A DNA stretch of 64,000 bases from Talpa occidentalis (Eukaryota; Chordata; Mammalia; Eulipotyphla; Talpidae), in the NCBI RefSeq assembly GCF_014898055.3, contig NW_023604861.1, positions 85,160,399 to 85,224,398 on the forward strand. The letters are read 5' to 3'. Below, piece after piece: positions 61,801 through 64,000 of this stretch (the stretch's first letter is position 1; every line of letters starts with the position of its first letter). Position numbers and translations under genes: made by a program. The notes beneath the pieces were generated by a model. That model had not been told where the DNA came from. It did no database searches and saw only the letters and a program-made list of their open reading frames with translations.

Positions 61801-63581
61801 AGGGTTTTTCAACCTTGGTAGTACCGACATTTTGGACTGGATAATCCTTTGTTATGGGAGGCTGCTCTGTGTATTGTAGGATTTTGAGCAGCATTCCTGG
61901 CTCTGTCCTCTAGTAGCAGCTACCCTCCAATTAGACACACAAAAATGACCTGGATGTTGCCAATGTCCCCTGGTTGAGGACTGGGGGTGGAGGGGAGGCA
62001 AGATTGTACCCAGTTGAGAACCACTGGCTGGCATATAAATGTGCCTTCATTTTCAAAGTCACGACTTACATGTAGCTTTGCAGGGCCTTGTCCTTTCCTA
62101 AATTTAGATCAACTTGAGTTTTAGGCCAAGAGCTGGCAAAGAAACCCAAGCCACGAGAGTGTTACCATTTTCTTAAAAAAAAAAAAGAAAGAAAGTTTTT
62201 TGACTAGGTAACATAATATATATGGAAATCCTAACCACCAGTACCTATAAAGCTGACCTTATTTGGAAATCAGGCCTTCACAGATGTGATCAAATTAAGA
62301 TGAAGTCACTGGGTGGTCCTAAGTCTGATATGACTTATAAGAAAAAGAAAATGTCATATGAAGACAGAGACACAGAGAGAGAAGGCCATGTGACCACAAA
62401 GGCAGAGCCTGGAGTGATGCAGCTGCGAGCTGAGGACCACCCAGGACTGTAGCCACTGCCAGAGTGAGGAAGAAGCAAGGAAGGATTTTCCTCACAGTCT
62501 CAGAGAGAGCATGGGATTGTCTGCACCTTGATTTGGAACTTCTAGTTTTCAGAAGAGTGAGAGAATAAATTTCTATTGTTTAAGTCTCCAAGTATGTGAC
62601 ACTTTGTTATAACTGCCCTAGAAAACTGGCAGGTAACAAAGGGTGTCTACAGTAAGGTTTGGGTTCCTCCACTCCTGTGTTGGGCCCTGTTTTCCCTCTC
62701 CTGAGGAAACCCTTTTCTCAGATCCAGGAGGATCTTTGAAGACCCTGCCATGAGGAGTGCAGTAATGAGATGCTTTGGCCCCCAGTGGACCCTGCAGGCC
62801 CATTATAGTTCCCACAGGGTGTGAGAGAAGGTAAGAAGTCTAAAGGACAGTTGGCATCACTGTCAGGTCTGGAGTAGGCACCTTCCTGTCCAGATAAGCT
62901 CTTCCCCAATTTCATGCACGGCTGGCATCTCTCCATCATCTCCGCTGCTCCCTCCACTGGTGCCACCACCTCCACCACCACTGCCTCCGGTGCCACCTCC
63001 TGCATTTGCTCCACTGCCTCCTCCCACAGAACCGTTCATCTGGCCAAGCTCCATGAGGGAGAAGACGGACTTCCTGGAAGGAGAAGGGAGACAGGAACTG
63101 TGGGCTCTGAGTCCTGTGAAGACTTCAGCTACTCCAGGGCTGTTCCCAGAATACCCCTTACCTTCCAACACAAATCAAGAAATGTCTTAAAACAGAGAAA
63201 AATATAGTACCTACAATACCTACATACAGATTGGCCAGATTTCATAGATATTCACATTCAGCATATTTGCCTCTAATTATTTTTAGAGAAACAAAATGAA
63301 GAAAAAAATATAAAGTCATGCATGCTGACATCTTTTAAAACCAGACACACACAAAAGGAAGCTGAGAGATGTGCAGCCTCCTTTGTACCACTGCCTCCTT
63401 TTCTCCCCCTCCATTCACATACACACCTTTTGTCAGCAGAAGGCACCTTCTTGGGAGGCTCAATCCGTATATTTGGATCCCATTCACCTGGTGGGAGAAC
63501 AATGACCTCATCCAGAAACTCATCAATTCCTGCGATCAGATCCTCCCGATTTCGGGCTTTATAGGCTACATCGCTGAAAAG
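28819..63581 (-). CDS. SLC4A5: SLC4A5, electrogenic Na+/HCO3- cotransporter NBCe2 (C-terminal 744 residues; 5' exons outside window)
   Basis: Sixteen coding exons on the minus strand, in transcript order: 63427-63581, 62882-63073, 61091-61265, 59051-59184, 58165-58436, 53404-53462, 52174-52374, 47684-47797, 45958-46119, 44961-45139, 43741-43813, 34390-34458, 33546-33719, 31309-31464, 29799-29883, 28819-28853. Total 2235 nt, 744 codons plus TGA, phase-consistent at every junction. The product moves Na+ with bicarbonate or carbonate across epithelial plasma membranes (choroid plexus, kidney, liver). Visible in order: the end of the cytoplasmic domain, a Gly-rich segment, the SLC4 membrane domain with a glycosylated extracellular loop, and a basic C-terminal tail ending WSYSL. 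The Gly-rich segment and the tail match NBCe2 rather than NBCe1 or NBCn1. About 390 N-terminal residues, estimated from the human length, are missing at the right edge. No disruption was seen. Confidence 0.96.
29799..29883 (-). CDS. SLC4A5: SLC4A5 exon (window exon 15)
   Basis: An 85-nt exon encoding [20 protein letters not shown] and QNGIHCIA. The [12 protein letters not shown] block is conserved in NBC C-termini. Acceptor TTTCTCCAG, donor CCA|GTAAGT. Confidence 0.95.
30238..30305 (+). repeat. L2 3'-end remnant
   Basis: GAAATAGTGCCTGGCACATG followed by AATATTTATTTATTGAGTC. Confidence 0.45.
31309..31464 (-). CDS. SLC4A5: SLC4A5 exon (window exon 14): basic/acidic C-terminal tail
   Basis: Encodes [34 protein letters not shown], a Lys/Arg-rich stretch (KKKKRRR) and the acidic QEDSDEE. 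A typical NBC cytoplasmic C-terminus. Acceptor TACCACAG; donor GAG|GTGGGG is weak but the phase is correct. Confidence 0.94.
31733..31918. mobile_element. MER5A-like hAT DNA-transposon remnant
   Basis: TGGTTCTCAGACTTGAACTT, TCACCTGGAGGGCTTGTGAA, AGTTTCTGATTCAGAGGATC and GAGGTCCACTG match the MER5-type non-autonomous hAT pattern. Confidence 0.65.
32160..32560 (+). repeat. MIR split by an L1 3' fragment
   Basis: Left half AAATCCTGGCTCTGAAAAC and right half GGGCTTTCTGAGCCTCAGCT lie on either side of the insertion at 32229-32415. Confidence 0.5.
32229..32415 (+). mobile_element. L1 3'-end fragment inserted in an MIR
   Basis: Shows the L1 3'-end pattern AATTAGTGGTTGCTAGGGAG ... GAATTTTACCACATGCAAA. 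It splits the MIR at 32160-32228 and 32420-32560. Confidence 0.5.
32945..33050 (+). mobile_element. L1 3'-UTR-like fragment
   Basis: TTTGAAATAATTTCAAACTT followed by GAACTCCCATGTGCTTCCCC is typical of old L1 3' sequence. A similar piece may lie near 7985-8065. Confidence 0.4.
33546..33719 (-). CDS. SLC4A5: SLC4A5 exon (window exon 13)
   Basis: Encodes [40 protein letters not shown] and [18 protein letters not shown], the last membrane segments. Acceptor CTTACTAG, donor ATG|GTATGG. Confidence 0.97.
34100..34250 (+). repeat. MIR fragment
   Basis: AGAGCCTCAGTTTCCTTATC TGTAAAATGGGTATC, then CATAAAGTACCTGGTAT. Confidence 0.6.
34390..34458 (-). CDS. SLC4A5: SLC4A5 exon (window exon 12)
   Basis: A 69-nt exon encoding [20 protein letters not shown] and GIQ. 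The first residue is Phe, as in NBCe1; I recall Cys in human NBCe2. Separated from the previous exon by an intron of about 9.3 kb. Acceptor CATTTCAG, donor CAG|GTAAGT. Confidence 0.95.
34837..35100 (+). repeat. tRNA-derived SINE in SLC4A5 intron
   Basis: Plus-strand copy; near-duplicate flanks AAAGACTCTTGCT and AAAGACTCCTGCT. Confidence 0.88.
35264..35500 (+). repeat. 5'-truncated tRNA-derived SINE in SLC4A5 intron
   Basis: Begins at CAAGGGGTTAAG, lacking the first bases of the head; tail TATGCATAAATAAG. Just downstream of another copy. Confidence 0.85.
36890..37045. mobile_element. MER5A-like hAT remnant
   Basis: CTCAAAGTGTGGTTCTATGG, CCACCCAGACCTACTGAATC and CCCAAGTGATTTGTGTACAC are diagnostic-looking segments. 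Confidence 0.6.
38450..38757 (-). repeat. tRNA-derived SINE, young subfamily, SLC4A5 intron
   Basis: Minus-strand copy with a long T/A tail and an internal tandem duplication (ATGCGGGACCC twice near 38635-38655). Confidence 0.9.
39151..39476 (-). repeat. tRNA-derived SINE, young subfamily, SLC4A5 intron
   Basis: Minus-strand, nearly consensus copy with a long TTTG/T-rich tail and a 16-bp target duplication GATTCTCTTCTTTTTA at 39135-39150 and 39477-39492. Probably among the most recent insertions here. Confidence 0.92.
39924..39956. repeat. short tandem repeat, unit TGACTAATTT
   Basis: A 10-base unit repeated a little over three times without mismatch. Confidence 0.85.
40045..40428. mobile_element. 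ancient LTR-like dispersed repeat in SLC4A5 intron
   Basis: Second copy of the 13,393 element: AAAGATCTAATTGGGTTTAT start, GGCAACATTC, and GTTAGGTTAGGTATTAAGTC near the end. Diverged, non-coding. Confidence 0.5.
40540..41362 (-). mobile_element. truncated L1 with 5' inversion (twin-priming structure)
   Basis: 40540 to about 41020 reads as the end of L1 ORF2 and 3' region on the minus strand. About 41021-41362 reads as the immediately upstream part of ORF2 on the plus strand (TTCTCCAAAGAAGAAATGC ... ATTTACCCAAA). The halves are inverted about the junction near 41020, the product expected of twin priming. Not coding-competent. Confidence 0.8.
42748..43129 (+). mobile_element. MLT1-type LTR fragment in SLC4A5 intron
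   Basis: Same family features: CCTAACCTCATCCAGTATCT, GGTAATTAAGGTAAAAG, and an end at GGCAGCCTGAGCAGACTAAT. Diverged, non-coding. Confidence 0.7.
43741..43813 (-). CDS. SLC4A5: SLC4A5 exon (window exon 11)
   Basis: A 73-nt exon encoding [20 protein letters not shown] and PILK, a membrane span. Acceptor CTGCCAG, donor AAG|GTGAGG. Confidence 0.96.
44035..44180 (+). repeat. MIR fragment
   Basis: GTCTTCAGCCTCAGTGGAAT GGAAATAATAGC, ending GTAAAGTGCTTATTAT. Confidence 0.45.
44961..45139 (-). CDS. SLC4A5: SLC4A5 exon (window exon 10)
   Basis: Encodes [40 protein letters not shown] and [19 protein letters not shown]. Conserved membrane and cytoplasmic-loop sequence. Acceptor CACTGCAG, donor CAG|GTAGGT. 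Confidence 0.97.
45958..46119 (-). CDS. SLC4A5: SLC4A5 exon (window exon 9)
   Basis: Encodes [20 protein letters not shown], then a span [19 protein letters not shown] and [12 protein letters not shown]. The [18 protein letters not shown] block is near-invariant in SLC4 cotransporters. Acceptor CCGCTCAG, donor AGG|GTAAGG. Confidence 0.97.
46835..47010 (+). repeat. MIR-like fragment
   Basis: TTACTGGCCTTATGGTTTTG GGAAAGTCATTTTGC, then GATAATGCATTCAATG. Confidence 0.45.
47165..47350. mobile_element. MER5A-like hAT remnant
   Basis: AATTCTCAAACTTGAGCTTG, GGGCTTGTTAAAATGCAG and AATGAGAATCGCTCTT give the characteristic terminal-inverted ends. Confidence 0.6.
47684..47797 (-). CDS. SLC4A5: SLC4A5 exon (window exon 8)
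   Basis: Encodes [20 protein letters not shown] and [18 protein letters not shown], a membrane span and reentrant loop conserved in NBC proteins. Acceptor TTCTGCAG, donor AAG|GTTTGC. Length 114 nt. Confidence 0.96.
47895..48080 (+). repeat. MIR fragment upstream of SLC4A5 window exon 8
   Basis: AAATCCTGATTCTACC, GTTATGTGACGTTGGGC, CTCAGTTTCCACATCTGTAA and ATAATGACAGTACC give a clear MIR. Confidence 0.65.
48544..48817 (+). repeat. tRNA-derived SINE in SLC4A5 intron
   Basis: Plus-strand copy, intermediate between subfamilies (TTGAGCGCGG head, older 3' body). Followed closely by a second copy. Confidence 0.88.
48831..49098 (+). repeat. tRNA-derived SINE, older subfamily, SLC4A5 intron
   Basis: Plus-strand copy directly downstream of the previous one, giving a head-to-tail pair. 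Confidence 0.88.
49500..50040 (-). mobile_element. ancient L1/HAL1-like fragment
   Basis: Resembles the reverse complement of old L1 ORF2 3' sequence (TAGATAAATGTAAATTATTT ... TGTCTAATGGATGTGAAATG). Boundaries uncertain. Confidence 0.4.
50341..50604 (-). repeat. tRNA-derived SINE, older subfamily, SLC4A5 intron
   Basis: Minus-strand copy; AGAGCCTTTTATTT repeats at 50296-50309 and 50608-50621 as target duplication. Confidence 0.9.
50805..51196 (+). mobile_element. old L1 ORF2 fragment, 5' portion
   Basis: Diverged L1 ORF2-like sequence with many stops; interrupted by the SINE at 51197-51466. Confidence 0.65.
51197..51466 (+). repeat. tRNA-derived SINE inserted in an L1 fragment
   Basis: Plus-strand copy splitting an old L1 ORF2 segment. 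AAAGGACAAA on both sides marks the target duplication. Confidence 0.9.
51467..51995 (+). mobile_element. old L1 ORF2 fragment, 3' portion
   Basis: Continues the same L1 after the SINE (GTGGGGAAAGGATGATCTTT, ACAACTGACTATATAAAAA). No open frame. Confidence 0.65.
52174..52374 (-). CDS. SLC4A5: SLC4A5 exon (window exon 7): end of loop and next span
   Basis: Encodes [20 protein letters not shown] with a fourth sequon (NLT) and the third loop cysteine, then LLGNSC with the fourth. The span is [20 protein letters not shown], followed by [12 protein letters not shown]. Acceptor TCTCCAAG, donor AAG|GTAAGC. Confidence 0.96.
52838..52925. repeat. AT/GT-rich low-complexity block in SLC4A5 intron
   Basis: Alternating TATA, TGTG and CATA units over about 90 bases. 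Confidence 0.7.
53404..53462 (-). CDS. SLC4A5: SLC4A5 exon (window exon 6): 59-nt exon of the glycosylated loop
   Basis: Encodes [19 protein letters not shown]. It has three N-glycosylation sequons (NIT, NAS, NTS) in a short, fast-evolving exon. The phase fits on both sides (G|CA for Ala before it, a whole codon after it). Acceptor GTCCACAG, donor CTG|GTAAGT. Confidence 0.9.
54420..54540 (-). repeat. MIR fragment
   Basis: GACTGAGGCCCAGAGAGGTT AAGTAATCTACCC and GGTCACACAGCTGGTAG are the reverse complement of the MIR core. Confidence 0.6.
56068..56246. mobile_element. MER5A-like hAT remnant
   Basis: GTAGTTCTCAAGCTTAAGCA, GAATTTGCATTTTTAACAAG and GATGCTGCTGGTCTGGGGAC match MER5A-type sequence. 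Confidence 0.65.
58165..58436 (-). CDS. SLC4A5: SLC4A5 exon (window exon 5): spans 4-5 and start of the extracellular loop
   Basis: The largest exon here. Encodes [20 protein letters not shown], a membrane span, [20 protein letters not shown], another span, and [18 protein letters not shown]. NBCe1 has the stilbene-reactive KKMIK at this point; here it reads KKMIG. It ends with the loop cysteines KCECVAPDT. Confidence 0.96.
59051..59184 (-). CDS. SLC4A5: SLC4A5 exon (window exon 4): membrane spans 2-3
   Basis: Encodes [20 protein letters not shown] and [20 protein letters not shown], including the broadly conserved TGP substrate-site loop of SLC4 transporters. Acceptor GCCCCCAG, donor CAA|GTAGGT. 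Confidence 0.96.
59685..59955. mobile_element. MER20-like hAT remnant with an inserted ~75-bp segment
   Basis: Follows MER20 order (CACCACTGACATTCAAGC; TTGTTGTGGGG; TGTTGAGAACTGC). It is interrupted at about 59727-59800 by sequence resembling 63206-63270. Confidence 0.5.
61091..61265 (-). CDS. SLC4A5: SLC4A5 exon (window exon 3): first membrane span
   Basis: Encodes [20 protein letters not shown], then the first transmembrane segment around [20 protein letters not shown], ending at [10 protein letters not shown]. This is a hallmark SLC4 membrane-domain start. Donor CAG|GTATGT. Confidence 0.96.
61797..62035. mobile_element. MER20-like hAT remnant
   Basis: GTTTTTCAACCTTGGTAGTA, TTTGGACTGGATAATCCTTT and GTTGAGAACCACTGGC give inverted ends and the MER20-type core. 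Confidence 0.6.
62215..62640 (+). mobile_element. MLT1-type LTR fragment in SLC4A5 intron
   Basis: Contains GACCTTATTTGGAAATCAGG, TGATGCAGCTGCGAGC, AATAAATTTCTATTGTTTAA and ACTTTGTTATAACTGCC, as in MLT1 LTRs. Confidence 0.65.
62882..63073 (-). CDS. SLC4A5: SLC4A5 exon (window exon 2): glycine-rich linker
   Basis: Encodes [16 protein letters not shown], then a run of about 28 residues that is mostly Gly with Ser, Thr, Ala and Asn, then [19 protein letters not shown]. The Gly-rich linker before the membrane domain is characteristic of NBCe2. Acceptor CTTCCAG, donor GAAG|GTGCCT. Confidence 0.94.
63427..63581 (-). CDS. SLC4A5: SLC4A5 exon (window exon 1): end of cytoplasmic domain
   Basis: Starts [18 protein letters not shown] and contains [19 protein letters not shown] and [10 protein letters not shown], the conserved end of the SLC4 N-terminal cytoplasmic domain. 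Acceptor CTTGCCAG, donor AAAG|GTGTGT. Upstream exons lie past position 64,000. Confidence 0.95.
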
Positions 63582-64000
63582 CTGGCAAGGCAAGAGGATG
63601 AAGAAGAGAAAGGTCAGCTCTCATGCTGATGTGCCCTTGTTATCCACCTCCTGGGAGCACACTGCACATAGTTTCAAAGAAAATCAATTTGACCCATTGC
63701 TCCTGTGCCAATCTGCTCTCTATTCTTGGGATGAGAACACAGCAGGTGAGATGTGGCACAAGGGGAAATAGCAGGCTTTGTGGGAAGATGAACTCTCCTG
63801 GGGCTAAAGAGCAGGTCTCCATACTCTAGCTCTAGGACTTTGGTTAAGTTACTGAACCTTTCTGTCTTCAGCTTTTTTCAGAGCCAGTTCATTAGAAAGC
63901 CAGTGATTTACAGATCTGATGGTCATGCTTGTGTTTCAAATCCCCTTCACTCCCATCACTCTGGGGACTTGCGTGAACTTAGCTCTGCCAAAGGCTGAGT

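Noticed and set aside
1..64000. CRISPR arrays, operons, phage or plasmid elements
   Set aside because: The window has spliced genes, mammalian retroelements and a CpG island. No regularly spaced repeat array or prokaryotic gene cluster was found.

Overview
The window is nuclear DNA from a placental mammal. It carries two protein-coding genes, split by GT-AG introns and facing each other tail to tail. I located each exon by reading translated blocks and checking that splice phase and exon length agreed at every junction. The pair and its orientation (MTHFD2 on +, SLC4A5 on -) match the order known on human chromosome 2p13. The species is not settled. The window is full of a tRNA-derived SINE of about 260-330 bp that is not Alu, B1, Bov-tA, CanSINE, ERE or PRE1. 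With old MIR, L2, hAT, MLT1 and L1 remnants this suggests a non-primate, non-rodent eutherian, perhaps laurasiatherian, but I could not name the SINE.

Layout. 1-10,170: intergenic DNA with no exon seen; SINEs, MIR pieces, an MLT1 LTR, a TA-rich microsatellite, and one element that looks like an L1-SINE chimera. 10,170-11,140: GC-rich, CpG-dense promoter and first exon of MTHFD2. 10,477-23,460: the complete MTHFD2 coding region, 8 exons and 350 codons, with introns holding SINE clusters and a solo retroviral LTR. 23,461 to about 24,450: MTHFD2 3' UTR. About 24,450-28,818: the convergent interval, with an undetermined share of SLC4A5 3' UTR. 28,819-63,581: sixteen exons of SLC4A5 on the minus strand, encoding the C-terminal 744 residues in one unbroken frame. 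The 5' exons, about the first third of the protein, lie beyond the right edge.

Function. MTHFD2 is the mitochondrial methylene-THF dehydrogenase/cyclohydrolase of one-carbon metabolism. SLC4A5 is the electrogenic sodium-bicarbonate cotransporter NBCe2. They are neighbours rather than pathway partners. Both reading frames look intact, with the expected catalytic and membrane motifs.

I found no prokaryotic, CRISPR, viral-genome or otherwise new multi-gene system. The unusual material is in the repeats: a candidate L1-SINE chimera with its own target-site duplication, a 3'-truncated SINE of only the tRNA domain nested in another SINE, an L1 with a 5' inversion, a solo LTR with paired target duplications, inverted SINE pairs around MTHFD2 exons, and two ATF4-type motifs in MTHFD2 intron 1.
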